Shown here piece after piece: positions 7,621 through 17,188 of a stretch of 64,000 bases of DNA. Position 1 is the stretch's first letter. Each line of letters opens with the position of its first letter. Below the pieces are notes generated by a model. It did not search any database and was not told the origin of the DNA. It saw only the letters and a program-made list of their open reading frames with translations. Source of the stretch: Myxococcales bacterium (lineage in GTDB: Bacteria; Myxococcota_A; Polyangia; Polyangiales; Polyangiaceae). The position numbers and the translations under genes are program-made. The stretch lies in the NCBI GenBank assembly GCA_004193285.1, contig SECP01000001.1:1-64000 (forward strand), in the 5' to 3' direction.

Positions 7621-8706
7621 CTAGGCAGCGGGACTTTTTGCGGCGACCGGCGGCGCGCTGCCGGGTGGTCCGGCGGCGGGTTTGGGGGCAGCGGCTTCCT
7701 TGAGCCGACGCGCCGCCTGAACCATGTGCACGATCTGGTCGAGAATGACCGCGACCAAGATCACCGCGCCAACGATGATCCAGTTCCAGTTCGGGTTGAG
7801 GCGCCAGATGCGGCGAATGCCCTCCGGGTCCGTGTACTGGACCTGGAACATGTTGATGCCGTTGTCGATGACTCGCATGATCGACGCGCCGATGAGGATG
7901 CCGAAGATGGTGCCCTCGCCGCCGCGCAAAGAGCAGCCGCCGAGCACGGCCGCCGCGATCGCGTACAGCTCGTAAGCGACGCCGACCTGCTGCGACATCT
8001 GACCGATGTAAGCGGCGTAGCAGACGCCGGCGATGCCGGCGGTACCGGCCGAGATCACGTAGGTGAGCAGCTCCACCCGGTTCACGTTGATGCCGGAGTA
8101 GCGCGCGGCGTCCCGGTTGCCGCCGATAGCGTAGATGTAGCGGCCGAGCACCGTGTAGTGCAGCACGTACGCGCCGAGCGCGGCGACGGCGGCGAAGATG
8201 ACCGTCGGCCAGCCCAGGAGCGGATCCCGACCGATGTGCAGCAGGCCGCCGCTGGACAGGTTCAGCAGCGCCGAGTCGCCCATGCTGATGACGCCGCCTT
8301 CCACGATGGTCTGGGAGACGCCGCGCAGGAGCAGCATGCCGCCGAGGGTGACGATGAACGGCTGCAATTTGAGCCGGGTAATGAGCAGGCCCTGCAGCAC
8401 GCCCACGAGCACGGCCGCCGCGAGCGCTACCGTGATGCCGACCCACAGCGGGTAGCCGAGGCCGCCCGTCTGCGTGGAGGACAACCGCGCGATGAGCACG
8501 CCGGTGAGCCCCACCACGGAGCCGATCGAAAGATCGATGCCGCCGGTGATGATCACGAAGGCGATGCCAATCGCGAAGATACCGAGCATGGATATCTGCC
8601 GCGTCGTGTTCACGATGTTCGACGCACCGAGAAAATCCGAGTTCGAGGTCCAGAGCGCGATGCACATGAGCACCAGCGCAATCAACATTCCGAGCTCACG
8701 CCTCAT
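7621..8706 (-). CDS. Sugar ABC transporter permease (RbsC/XylH family)
   Basis: 361 residues from the ATG at 8706, which overlaps the stop of the ATPase gene as ATGA. The longer upstream frame is out of phase with the ATPase and lacks protein character. About eight to ten membrane helices are visible. Family hallmarks include GGIDLSIGSVVGLTGV and QPFIVTLGGMLLLRG near the middle. A Pro/Ala-rich cytoplasmic tail ends the protein. It is the third gene of a binding protein-ATPase-permease operon for uptake of a pentose or related sugar. Confidence 0.93.
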   Translation of the reverse strand: MRRELGMLIALVLMCIALWTSNSDFLGASNIVNTTRQISMLGIFAIGIAFVIITGGIDLSIGSVVGLTGVLIARLSSTQTGGLGYPLWVGITVALAAAVLVGVLQGLLITRLKLQPFIVTLGGMLLLRGVSQTIVEGGVISMGDSALLNLSSGGLLHIGRDPLLGWPTVIFAAVAALGAYVLHYTVLGRYIYAIGGNRDAARYSGINVNRVELLTYVISAGTAGIAGVCYAAYIGQMSQQVGVAYELYAIAAAVLGGCSLRGGEGTIFGILIGASIMRVIDNGINMFQVQYTDPEGIRRIWRLNPNWNWIIVGAVILVAVILDQIVHMVQAARRLKEAAAPKPAAGPPGSAPPVAAKSPAA

Positions 8707-10268
8707 GACGCTGCCACATTGCTTTCCCCGGCCGCCTGCGGCTTGCCGGTCATCAACCCTGCGATCGCGAGCTGCGTGAGCTCGTGCCGCTCGAGCACTC
8801 CCTTGAGCTTGCGTTCGTGCATCACGACGACTCGGTCGCTCATGCCGATCGTCTCCTCCATGTCCGAGCTCACCATCAGGATGGTGATGCCCTGGTCGGC
8901 GAGGTCCGCCATGTGGCGGTAGATTTCGGCCTTGGCGCCCACGTCGATGCCGCGCGTGGGCTCGTCCAAGATCAGGACCTTGGGGGACATGGCCAGCCAC
9001 TTCGCCAGCACCACTTTTTGCTGGTTGCCGCCGGAGAGGTTCACGACCGCCTGCTTGATGGACGGTGTCTTGGTGCGCAGGCGCTTGACGCCGTTTTCGG
9101 CGACCACGTTCTCCGTCTTGCGGTCCAGCCAGCCCATCGGTGCGTAGCTGCTCACGTTGGGGAGGGAGGTGTTTTGCGCTACCGACATGGGCAGCACCAA
9201 GCCGTGGCGCTTGCGATCTTCCGGAGCCAGGTAGACGCCTGCCTGGATGGCGTCACGCGGTTCGCGGGGGTGGTACGGCTTGCCTTCCAGCAACATGTCC
9301 CCCGAAAGGGCAGGGGTGACGCCGAAGATGGCCTCCATCAGCTCCGTGCGGCCGGCGCCGATTAGCCCCGCAAATCCTAGGATCTCGCCCTTGCGAGCGG
9401 TGAAGCTCGCGCCCTCCGGCGTGCCGGGGACGCGCAAATTGTTCACCTCCAGCATCGGCTCGGTCAACGAGCGCTCGCGCTTTTCCGGAAAGTACTCGTT
9501 GCTGAGCTCTCGCCCCACCATCATCGCCACGACCTTGTCGTGGGTGGCGTCCGCCCGCAGTAAGTCGCCCACGTAGCGGCCGTCCCTCAGCACGCTGATG
9601 CGATCGGACAGATCCATCACCTCTTGCATGCGGTGGGAGATGTAGATGATGCCGATGCCGTCTGCCTTGAGCTGACGGATGATCTGAAACAGCTGCTCGG
9701 ACTCGGCGCTCGCCAACGACGACGTTGGCTCGTCCATGATGATGATGCGCGCCTTGGTGGAGAGCGCCTTGGCAATCTCCACCATCTGCATTTGCCCGGC
9801 GGTCAGTCGCGAGACCGGCGTGGTTACCGGCACCTTCAAGCCTACGCGCGCCATGAGCTCGGCCGCGCGCGCGTTCATCTTTGGGCGATTGAGCGGGCCG
9901 ACGAGCCCCCCTTTGGCGCCCTCGTTGCCGAGGAAGATGTTGGAGGTGATGTCCAGGTTCGGGGCCAGCATCAGCTCCTGATGGATGAGCGCAATGCCGG
10001 CCGCCTTGCTGTCCTTCACGCCGCCGAAGGAGACGCGCTGGCCGTCGATCTCTATCTCGCCCTCGTCTGGAGGCTGAACGCCGCCCAGGATCTTCATGAG
10101 GGTGCTCTTGCCGGCGCCGTTTTCGCCCATGAGCGCGAGCACCTCGCCCGGCCGAAGCGAGAGCGAGACACCTTGCAAGGCCACCACGCCAGGAAAGCGC
10201 TTGGTGATGCCTCGCATCTTCAACAATAAGGAGGATTCGCTGTCGCTCATGGCCAAGCTCGACGTCAC
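8703..10268 (-). CDS. Sugar ABC transporter ATP-binding protein (RbsA/XylG/MglA family)
   Basis: 521 residues with two tandem ATPase domains. The first has Walker A GENGAGKS (48-55), signature LTAGQ (155-159) and Walker B IIIMDEP (175-181). The second has the degenerate Walker A typical of this class (GLIGAGRTEL, 301-310), LSGGNQQK (411-418) and LDEP (434-437). It starts with GTG and overlaps the binding-protein gene by 4 nt; an internal Met at residue 7 is an alternative start. It energises the CUT2-type importer together with the adjacent permease. Confidence 0.95.
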   Translation of the reverse strand: MTSSLAMSDSESSLLLKMRGITKRFPGVVALQGVSLSLRPGEVLALMGENGAGKSTLMKILGGVQPPDEGEIEIDGQRVSFGGVKDSKAAGIALIHQELMLAPNLDITSNIFLGNEGAKGGLVGPLNRPKMNARAAELMARVGLKVPVTTPVSRLTAGQMQMVEIAKALSTKARIIIMDEPTSSLASAESEQLFQIIRQLKADGIGIIYISHRMQEVMDLSDRISVLRDGRYVGDLLRADATHDKVVAMMVGRELSNEYFPEKRERSLTEPMLEVNNLRVPGTPEGASFTARKGEILGFAGLIGAGRTELMEAIFGVTPALSGDMLLEGKPYHPREPRDAIQAGVYLAPEDRKRHGLVLPMSVAQNTSLPNVSSYAPMGWLDRKTENVVAENGVKRLRTKTPSIKQAVVNLSGGNQQKVVLAKWLAMSPKVLILDEPTRGIDVGAKAEIYRHMADLADQGITILMVSSDMEETIGMSDRVVVMHERKLKGVLERHELTQLAIAGLMTGKPQAAGESNVAAS

Positions 10269-11281
10269 TGCACCGATTTACGCATCTCGCTCAGCTCGGC
10301 CTTGAAGGTGTCCACGTTCGACTTGTCGATGACGGTGACGCCCGTGTCCACCACGCCGCCGGCGGGGATGTTCTTCTTGGCTTCCGCCGGCTTCGTCGCC
10401 AGCTCGTGCATCCACTTGGCGGAGAGGTAGCCGAACTGAAACGGCTTCTGCACCACCGTCGCTTCGATGGTGCCGTTCTTGATCGCGTCTAGAGTCGCTT
10501 CGTCCTCGTCGAACACGGCCGCCTTGACCTTGCCTTGCTTGCCGAGGCCCTGAAGCGCCGCCGCGATGGCGGGGCCGTTGTAGTTCCACAAGCCGACGAC
10601 GAGGCTGAGGTCCTTGTGGGCGTTGACGATGTCTTCCACGTTGGAGCGCGCCTTCGCGCGGTCCGTGTTGTCCTCGCGCTTGTCTACGATCTCGATCTTC
10701 TTGTCCTTGATCGCGGCCTCCACACCGGCCAGGCGCTGCGCCGCGTTATCCGCGGAGAGGGTGCCCACGAAGACTGCGATCTTGCCGCCGTCCGGCAGCA
10801 GCTTCGCGATGCGCTCGCCCAGGGCTTTGCCGGCCTCGAAGTTGTTCGTGCCGATGTAAAGGAGGCGCTTGGACTTGTCCGCGTCCGAGTCGAACGTGAT
10901 GAGCTGAGTCTTCTCTGCGACCTCGTTCAGGACGCGCAGCTGGTCCTTCGGCGCTACGACGCTGACGGCGATTGCGTCGTAGCCCTGGCTGGCCAGGTTC
11001 TGCAGGATCTGGTTTTGATCCTCCGGCGTGCCGTTGGGCGGCATCTTCATGTCGACCTGGATCTTCGCTTCCTTCTCGTACTTGCGCAGACCCGCTTCGG
11101 CGATCTTCCAGAACTGGCTCGGGTTGTTCGTCACGAAGGCGAGCTTGACGATCTTGCCCTCCGCCGCGGGGGCGCCGCTGCTGGATGCGGCCGCGCCGGC
11201 CTTGCTGTTGTTGCACGCCGATAGGAGCAAGAGCGGCAGTGCCGCGATGGCCAGTCCCAGATTTCGCTTCGCTTTGTTCAT
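10265..11281 (-). CDS. Sugar ABC transporter substrate-binding lipoprotein
   Basis: 338 residues. A signal peptide has lipobox LSAC (20-23), then a Ser/Ala-rich spacer and a periplasmic-binding-protein type I domain of the ribose/xylose class. Supporting segments are KLAFVTNNPSQFWKIAEAG, ILQNLASQGYDAIAVSVV and GKIAVFVGTLSADNAAQRLAG. It is the first gene of the importer operon and has no regulator or sugar kinase beside it, so the substrate remains open. A GAGG-containing stretch precedes the start. Confidence 0.93.
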   Translation of the reverse strand: MNKAKRNLGLAIAALPLLLLSACNNSKAGAAASSSGAPAAEGKIVKLAFVTNNPSQFWKIAEAGLRKYEKEAKIQVDMKMPPNGTPEDQNQILQNLASQGYDAIAVSVVAPKDQLRVLNEVAEKTQLITFDSDADKSKRLLYIGTNNFEAGKALGERIAKLLPDGGKIAVFVGTLSADNAAQRLAGVEAAIKDKKIEIVDKREDNTDRAKARSNVEDIVNAHKDLSLVVGLWNYNGPAIAAALQGLGKQGKVKAAVFDEDEATLDAIKNGTIEATVVQKPFQFGYLSAKWMHELATKPAEAKKNIPAGGVVDTGVTVIDKSNVDTFKAELSEMRKSVQ

Positions 11282-11884
11282 CTCGCCACAATCCTCGGGT
11301 TTTCTGTTCGCTTCGATCCGACCGACCCACCTCTCGAGCCATGAGCGCGGGGGGCGTGGGTAGTCAGTAGGGCTGGCTAGGGCTGGGTTCCAGAGCGGAA
11401 CGCTGGGACGGCACGCTGGGGGGACCGCAAAGTAAAGTGCCTGATCGAACCAGATTCGGATCGTCGTTTTTGCGGTAGCGGCGCACGAGCACGGGGATTT
11501 CCTTCGTTTTGGTCCACACCCAGTCGCGGAGGCCGGCGACGTCAGTCAGTCAAACGCGGGCCGTGCGTTGTGGCGCGGGCAAGCCCGGCCGTAGCAGGGC
11601 GTATATGGCGGAAGGGGAGACCTCCCAACCAACTTTCAGGGACGCATGCCCCTACCTATCAAGGGCAAGTGTATTTACTAATCGGTCGGCCGATTGCCTG
11701 GGCCAGCACGCAACGGGCGCAAGGTACCAGCGCTGAGAGGGCTTGTGTAGAGCAAACCCACCTACATGGCCGACTAACGCTTACCTGCGCTTTCGGTACA
11801 AGGAGCGCGGGCGCAAAATTGCGAATCTGCCGCAAGCCGCAGCGGTCGGTCGTCTACGTGCGGCTGGCGGAAGGACCAGCGGAG
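11282..11884. other. Intergenic region with possible decayed coding fragments
   Basis: About 600 nt between the importer operon and a lipoprotein gene, without a supported intact gene. On the minus strand, about 11364-11540, an open stretch without a start codon encodes protein-like sequence (RDWVWTKTKEIPVLVRRY). On the plus strand, about 11770-11830, another short stretch reads AYLRFRYKERGRKIANLPQ. Both look like remnants, possibly of a mobile-element gene, but neither can be assigned. The base composition is slightly less extreme than in the flanking genes. Confidence 0.4.
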
Positions 11885-12433
11885 TCAGGGCGCGGCGGGT
11901 TTCGTCGCGTCCGCTCCCTGACCCGGGCCTCCCTGGCTGGGGGCTAGGGGGGCTTCGCTAGGAGCCGCGGCTGCTGGCGCGAGCGGGAGTGGGCCGCAGT
12001 CGCAAGGGCTGAACCCGCTGCGGTCCGGCAGACAGCTCTGCCCTCCCTTGCACGCCGCCGCGCCCACGCACTCGCGCGTCTCACCGGTGGTGCACACGGG
12101 CGCGAGCTGGGCAGTGGCCTCCGCTGAGGATGCGGCGGGCGTCTTTTGTGATGCGAGAAGCGCGGCTCCGTCCTCCTCGTTACAGACCAGATGAAGACGG
12201 CTGGTGTAGTAGGAGGTCTCCAAAGGGATGACATCGCGCACGCGGACCTCACTTCGTCCGTCAATGATGCGGTAGCGCTGGGTTCTGCAGGTTTTCTCGG
12301 CGTGCCGGATGCAATCTTCCATCGGCAGCTCGCACGTGAACGACCAGCTTCCGTCGTTCAGCTTCTGCGTTCGAGCTTCCGGCGTGCCGCAAGCGAGGAG
12401 GGAGAGCGAGCCGAGAAGAACGAGGCGGCGCAT
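11885..12433 (-). CDS. Cys-containing hypothetical lipoprotein
   Basis: 182 residues with a short signal peptide and lipobox LLAC (12-15). The middle has paired Cys residues (CELPMEDCIRHAEKTC). A second Cys-rich module (CTTGETREC, ACKGGQSC, CDCG) resembles small disulfide-stabilised repeats common in myxobacterial surface lipoproteins. The C-terminus is a Pro/Ala-rich tail. Function unknown. It is convergent with nothing close and diverges from the dihaem lipoprotein gene. Confidence 0.75.
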   Translation of the reverse strand: MRRLVLLGSLSLLACGTPEARTQKLNDGSWSFTCELPMEDCIRHAEKTCRTQRYRIIDGRSEVRVRDVIPLETSYYTSRLHLVCNEEDGAALLASQKTPAASSAEATAQLAPVCTTGETRECVGAAACKGGQSCLPDRSGFSPCDCGPLPLAPAAAAPSEAPLAPSQGGPGQGADATKPAAP

Positions 12434-12561
12434 GGCGGCTTAGTATGTCAGAAATGGAATCAGCTCCCCAGCGCGCGAGCTCGCGAACGGCGTAAAGCCG
12501 ATGCACGAGGTTGCCCTTCAATCTTGGGGATGGCGGCGCGGCCGAGCAGACATAACGAGTC

Positions 12562-14136
12562 ATGAATCGGCCCCGATGCGAAACTGACGACGCGAGCCTG
12601 CCGCGCAAAGCGCGCGCTCGGCTCGGTCGTGAGCTCGCCCGCTGGGCCGCGATTGCCGGGCTGGCCGCGACGCTCGGGTGCTCGGGAGCCACCACCCGCC
12701 AGAATACGGTCGAGTCCGAGCACGAGCCCCAGGCAAATCCCGCGGCCGAGGTGCCCGAGGACGTTTGGCTCGACCGCATCGGGACCGGCGAGCAGCAGCT
12801 GGCGCGAGTTTGCGAGCGCGGAGCGAAGGATCGCGTCGCGACGGTGCTGTGCGACCAGTCGAAGAACCGGATCCGCAGCTTGCCGGAGCTTTATCGAGCG
12901 CTTCGGCTCGAGCAGCCGGAGGACCGACGCGTCGCGGTGACGACCCATTCGCTGAGCCTCTCGGCGAAGCTCGTGTCCTCCGCGAACCCGCGCGTCTTCG
13001 TGTTCGCGCCGAACACGGCCGGAACGAGGCAGCTCGACCATGAGGGCGTCGTCGCCACCGCTTTCGTTCGGGGGGAGCAGCTCGTCGAGCTCGCGGCGCT
13101 CGATCCGGCGACCTACGAGCTCAACTTCTATCTGTTGCGCTTCACTCAGCCTTGCAACGAGGCGGGGTGCACGGCCGAAGACCTGCTTACCGAGCGGATA
13201 GAAGCGAGCTGGACCAACTGGTCACTCTATTCCGAGCACGAGCTCCAAGACACGCCGCTCGACTGCATCAGTTGCCACCGCCCGTTCGGGGCTGGCTCTC
13301 GCAAAATCCTTTTGATGCGCCAGGTCAATGACCCGTGGATGCATTGGGGGGATTTCCGCGGCGGCGACGAGCAGATGTGCGCCGGAACGCTGCCGGACGG
13401 CGTGAAGCCGCAGGTCATCGCCACTGCGACCGGGCTGGACTTGCTGAGAGCGCTGGAGGGCGCCAAGGGGCGATATGCGGGCGTGCTCGTCTCCGAGCTG
13501 CAGGCCGCCCTCAGCGGGGAGAACATCTCGGATTTTCTCGTCGACGCAGAGAATCTAGTCCGCGCGAGCCCGGTGCCGCCGTACCCTTACGAGCAGCTGA
13601 CTTTTCTCACCCGAGAGACGTTGTGCGAGCGCTTCCGCCTGGGGACTAGCCCATCTTGGGACGCGGGTAGACGTGAGTCAGTGTTGCACGGGCTGCCTCA
13701 ACCGTTTTACGGACCCGATCTGCTGGATGCCGAGCAGCACGCCCGGCTTGCGCGAGGCCGCGCCGTGCTCTTCGAGGCAGGGAGCAGCAACAGCGCGTTC
13801 GACGTCGCGTCATCACTCATTTCGGCCGAGGCCGCCGCCGCGGTTGGCTTCGTGCCGCGTGAGCAGGATACGGCGGCCGAGATTTTGCGAGGCATGTGCG
13901 TCCGCTGCCATTCGCACGAGGCTGAGCCAGGCTCCAATCGCGCCCGCTTCAACGTTGAGGCGCTAGACCGCATCGACCCGGCCACTTTTCGAGCCGTGAG
14001 CGCGCGGCTCACGCTTCCCAAGACATCGCCCAAGGTCATGCCGCCACGGCGCGTGGGGGAGCTGCCCGACTGGGCCATCTCGCGAGTCTTGGACCACCTC
14101 CGGGATCGCTGCGTGGAACCGGGCGCCTGCCCATGA
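12562..14136 (+). CDS. Putative dihaem c-type cytochrome lipoprotein
   Basis: 524 residues. An Arg-rich N-terminus and hydrophobic segment lead to a lipobox-like TLGC (37-40), so a later start is possible but export is likely. Two canonical haem c attachment motifs are seen, CISCH (235-239) and CVRCH (446-450), the second in a C-terminal cytochrome-like stretch. The rest is not recognised. A periplasmic or outer-membrane electron-transfer role is inferred. It stands as a single transcription unit ahead of the linker lipoprotein gene. Confidence 0.75.
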   Translation: MNRPRCETDDASLPRKARARLGRELARWAAIAGLAATLGCSGATTRQNTVESEHEPQANPAAEVPEDVWLDRIGTGEQQLARVCERGAKDRVATVLCDQSKNRIRSLPELYRALRLEQPEDRRVAVTTHSLSLSAKLVSSANPRVFVFAPNTAGTRQLDHEGVVATAFVRGEQLVELAALDPATYELNFYLLRFTQPCNEAGCTAEDLLTERIEASWTNWSLYSEHELQDTPLDCISCHRPFGAGSRKILLMRQVNDPWMHWGDFRGGDEQMCAGTLPDGVKPQVIATATGLDLLRALEGAKGRYAGVLVSELQAALSGENISDFLVDAENLVRASPVPPYPYEQLTFLTRETLCERFRLGTSPSWDAGRRESVLHGLPQPFYGPDLLDAEQHARLARGRAVLFEAGSSNSAFDVASSLISAEAAAAVGFVPREQDTAAEILRGMCVRCHSHEAEPGSNRARFNVEALDRIDPATFRAVSARLTLPKTSPKVMPPRRVGELPDWAISRVLDHLRDRCVEPGACP

Positions 14137-14234
14137 GGGCAATTTCCTTCAATGGCTGGCGGATACTCAAATCCGTTCTCGGTGGCAACGTCCCTTGGAG
14201 GCGCAATCTGCCTCCGAAAGCGGGGCGTTGGTAG

Positions 14235-14273
14235 CTGACCCTTAACTTTGTTGACCAGCCAATGGGGGGTCCC
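14235..14273. repeat. Short dispersed repeat, copy 1
   Basis: Contains CTGACCCTTAACTTTGTTG and ends with GGGGGGTC, giving complementary GACCC/GGGTC ends. A clearly related sequence occurs in inverted orientation at 28686-28721. Both copies are intergenic. Confidence 0.45.
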
Positions 14274-14392
14274 GTCACTAACAGCCTCAAGAGGCGGCCT
14301 ATCCCCCACCCACCGGTTCGCTCGAGCTTGGCCTCCACGATGGCGAACCGGAAGCTCAACCCCCCAATACGTCCCAGGGTTTCGGAGAAAAC

Positions 14393-15478
14393 ATGAAGCG
14401 TGCGCTGTCCCTCGTTCTGATTGCTTTGCCTCTCATCCCGCTCGGCGCCTGTTCGTCCGAAGAGAGCCCCCCCGAGCTCCCCGCTGGCGGAACGGGCTCG
14501 TCCACCGCCGGAGCGTCCTCGACGGCCGGCACCACCGCTCAGGGCGGTTCCTCTTCCTCGGCCGGCACGGGCGCTACGCCGACTGCGGGCACCTCTGCAG
14601 ACGCGGGCACCTCGTCGACGGGAGGCAGCGGTGGTGGCACGGGGGGTAGCACTGCGGGCGGCTCCGGTGGGATGGGGATGGGCGGCACCGCGGGCGGCGC
14701 CGGCGGCACGGGTGGCACGGGCACGACGGGCGGCTCCGGCGGCTCGGGCGGCTCGGGCCCGGCGGCGGTCAGCCTCGGCAAGCTGGACGGCATGCTGGTT
14801 CAAACGCCGTGCAAGCCGAACACCAACGACGACTGCGACAGCGGCGGCTGGATCTACGATGGCAAGACGTACCCCGTAACCGGCGGCAAGCTGGATACGG
14901 ACGCGGCGGCCACGAAGGACATCCTCAAGTTCCCCGTCACCGGTGGCGAGCCCGGCAAGGTCTATATTGCGACCATGCACTTCTACGGGATCATGGAGCC
15001 GAAGAACTACGGCAACGCGATCACCCGCGAGGCAGCGCCCAATCGCCCCGGCCTGATGAGCCCGTCGAACCCACCGCCCTTCGCTTGGGGCACTACCCCC
15101 GGCGCGTCCGTGGACGTGACGGACTACAACACGTACGAGATTCACGTGTATGATGACAAAGGCGCCATCTACAAGGATTACTACCTCAACGCTGACAGCC
15201 AGCAGGGGCACTGGACGTTCGTCATCGATTACGAGCGGCCCCTCGAGATCATCGGCGGCGGCTACATCAAGGTCCGCAGCTACGACAACAACGGCCGCAT
15301 GATCAAGAATTGCGGTACCACGGGGGCGGGCTCGCCATGCGCGGGCAAGGCTCAGACGGTGGCGAACCTCTCTGCCGCTAATCCGCCGATCAACGTCATG
15401 CAACCGGGCCTCGGGCAGGCCGCCGGCGAATCTGGGCAATGGTTCGCGATCGACGTGAAGTCGATCGTCCCCAAGTAA
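14393..15478 (+). CDS. Secreted lipoprotein with Gly/Ser/Thr-rich linker
   Basis: 361 residues. A signal peptide has lipobox LGAC (17-20), followed by a low-complexity Gly/Ser/Thr/Ala linker to about residue 125 and a folded C-terminal domain of about 235 residues. The domain contains segments such as GKVYIATMHFYGIMEPKNY, a Tyr-rich YNTYEIHVYDDKG and a single Cys pair region near the end. I do not recognise the fold. It precedes the porin-like gene in the same direction and may be co-expressed with it, although a 160-nt gap with a hairpin lies between them. Confidence 0.8.
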   Translation: MKRALSLVLIALPLIPLGACSSEESPPELPAGGTGSSTAGASSTAGTTAQGGSSSSAGTGATPTAGTSADAGTSSTGGSGGGTGGSTAGGSGGMGMGGTAGGAGGTGGTGTTGGSGGSGGSGPAAVSLGKLDGMLVQTPCKPNTNDDCDSGGWIYDGKTYPVTGGKLDTDAAATKDILKFPVTGGEPGKVYIATMHFYGIMEPKNYGNAITREAAPNRPGLMSPSNPPPFAWGTTPGASVDVTDYNTYEIHVYDDKGAIYKDYYLNADSQQGHWTFVIDYERPLEIIGGGYIKVRSYDNNGRMIKNCGTTGAGSPCAGKAQTVANLSAANPPINVMQPGLGQAAGESGQWFAIDVKSIVPK

Positions 15479-15503
15479 GCCGCCGCTCGGTTTTCTCTGG
15501 AAA

Positions 15504-15540
15504 GGGCGCGCATCCGGGAACGATTCTCGCGTGCGCGCCC
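15504..15540 (+). terminator. Possible stem-loop terminator
   Basis: A perfect 9-bp inverted repeat (GGGCGCGCA with TGCGCGCCC) and a 19-nt loop lie 26 nt after the lipoprotein stop. There is no T-run, so intrinsic termination is uncertain. Confidence 0.4.
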
Positions 15541-15639
15541 CTGCTATCGCAGTGTGTGTTTCGGAGCACGGGCTCGAGCCAAGCTCCGTCAGGTGGGTCC
15601 CGTCCGAGGCTGACGGTTTATTGAATAGGTGATGACGTA

Positions 15640-17112
15640 ATGCTCCGACGTGTGTTTCGACCGACTCAGGCTCTCGCTGCTCTGGCCGTCGCTGGTAGCC
15701 TCTTGGTTCCGCGCGCCGCATCCGCGGAAGTGACTCTGGTAGACAAGGACGGCTGGAAAGTCTTCATCACGGGTCGAGTTCAGGCTTTCCTCAACTACAA
15801 CAAGGGCGACGGTCACCCGGAGCCAGGTGTGGTCGACGGGAATGGGGCGAGCGTGGTCCTGCGCGGCGGCGGTCAGCTGCCTGCTGACGCCTATCACGAG
15901 TATCCGGCGGCGCGGACGGACGCCAACGGCGTGCCCCTCGAGCCCACCGCCGCAGACCGCGTCGGCAAGATCGAAGAAATGCGCCTCCGAACGGGCTTCG
16001 TCGGCAACGTGCTCGGCTTCGGTATCCGCAAGCAAATCAACGACACCACGGACGTGCTCGCGTACACCGCGGTCACCACGTACATCGACTCGACGACGCG
16101 CCGAAAGTACCTGGAGGTTCGCCCGGACTGGCGCGAGAGCTTCCTGAAGATCACGGCCCCGTGGGGCAGCGTGACCGCAGGGCGCTTCCTGACGCTGTTT
16201 TCGCGTGGCGCCACCGAGATCACCTACCTGTACGGCTTCAAGTACGGCCTTGGTTGGCCGGGCAGCGTGAGCAGCATCTCCGGCAGCGGGCCGGGCGCCG
16301 GCCATGTCGGCTTCGGTGTGCTCGGCAACGGCTTCGGCGGCGGTATTGCCTACGCGACCCCGCTGCTGGCGGGCGCGCAGATCAACGTCGCGCTGTTCGA
16401 CGCGAACTCACTGGTCGGCTCAGGGCAGTGGGAGCGCGTGAAGTATCCGCGCGCGGAGACCGAAATCACTTTCGAGAAGAAGCTGGGCGGCACCGGCATG
16501 TTCAAGCTCTTCGCGAACGGAGCTTGGCAGAAGGTCTACAACAAGGAGACACCGGCCAACGGCACCATCCTCGGCGCCGGCTACGGCGGTCGCTTGGAGG
16601 TTGGACCCGTCCATCTCGGTCTCGCCGGTCACTACGGTCGCGGCGTGGGCCTGGACTTCGCGCTGCAGCCGAGCGAGGCGATCTGGGACTCCCGCATGCC
16701 GGACCTGAAGATGCGTACGTTCAGCGGCTACTACGCGCAGCTCATGGTCTCGGCGCTCAAGTCGCTGGACCTCTCGGCGGGTGCCGGTATGACGGCCGTG
16801 AAGCAGAACGCCGAGGACAAGGTCGACCTGACGGACGACGACGGAACGCCCGCCACGCCTTCTTGCTGCGACAAGAACCTCGATCCAGCCAACCCCACCC
16901 CGAAGATCGACTCGGTCGGTTTCGTCACGATCAAGCAGCAGCTGGGGATCTCGGCCGGGGCGACGATCCACGTGACGGAAAACATCCACGTCGCGCTCGA
17001 GTACTTCCGGGCGATGTTCCAGTGGTACCGGCCCACCCCTGCCGTCGCCGGTACCGGCAATCCGAAGCAAAACCTCAACGTCGTCAACGCCGGCCTCACC
17101 TACACCTGGTGA
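15640..17112 (+). CDS. Porin-like outer-membrane beta-barrel protein
   Basis: 490 residues with a clear signal peptide and a predicted cut after ASA (27-29). The mature part opens with a typical amphipathic strand (VFITGRVQAFLNYN). It continues as alternating hydrophobic/aromatic strands with Gly-rich turns and ends in NAGLTYTW, the aromatic-terminal strand expected of a Bam substrate. It is probably a trimeric porin-type channel, and the substrate is unknown. One loop contains a Cys pair (SCCDK near residue 408). Confidence 0.82.
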   Translation: MLRRVFRPTQALAALAVAGSLLVPRAASAEVTLVDKDGWKVFITGRVQAFLNYNKGDGHPEPGVVDGNGASVVLRGGGQLPADAYHEYPAARTDANGVPLEPTAADRVGKIEEMRLRTGFVGNVLGFGIRKQINDTTDVLAYTAVTTYIDSTTRRKYLEVRPDWRESFLKITAPWGSVTAGRFLTLFSRGATEITYLYGFKYGLGWPGSVSSISGSGPGAGHVGFGVLGNGFGGGIAYATPLLAGAQINVALFDANSLVGSGQWERVKYPRAETEITFEKKLGGTGMFKLFANGAWQKVYNKETPANGTILGAGYGGRLEVGPVHLGLAGHYGRGVGLDFALQPSEAIWDSRMPDLKMRTFSGYYAQLMVSALKSLDLSAGAGMTAVKQNAEDKVDLTDDDGTPATPSCCDKNLDPANPTPKIDSVGFVTIKQQLGISAGATIHVTENIHVALEYFRAMFQWYRPTPAVAGTGNPKQNLNVVNAGLTYTW

Positions 17113-17157
17113 GCCCGGCGGCTCGCGCCGCGCGCTAGGGGCGAGCGGCCCTTGACG

Positions 17158-17188
17158 CAGCCGCTGTTCATGCGAAGAGCAGCGGCTG
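17158..17188 (+). other. 9-bp hairpin abutting the UDG start codon
   Basis: A perfect inverted repeat (CAGCCGCTG and CAGCGGCTG) with a 13-nt loop ends directly before the TTG start of the uracil-DNA glycosylase gene and lies 46 nt after the porin stop. It could terminate the porin transcript or fold over the translation start of the next gene. There is no T-run. Confidence 0.5.

Noticed and set aside
14036-15721. Long minus-strand open frame of 561 codons
   Set aside because: It is the antisense of a well-supported lipoprotein gene and flanking DNA. Its composition is Arg/Ala/Gly-rich and without domains.
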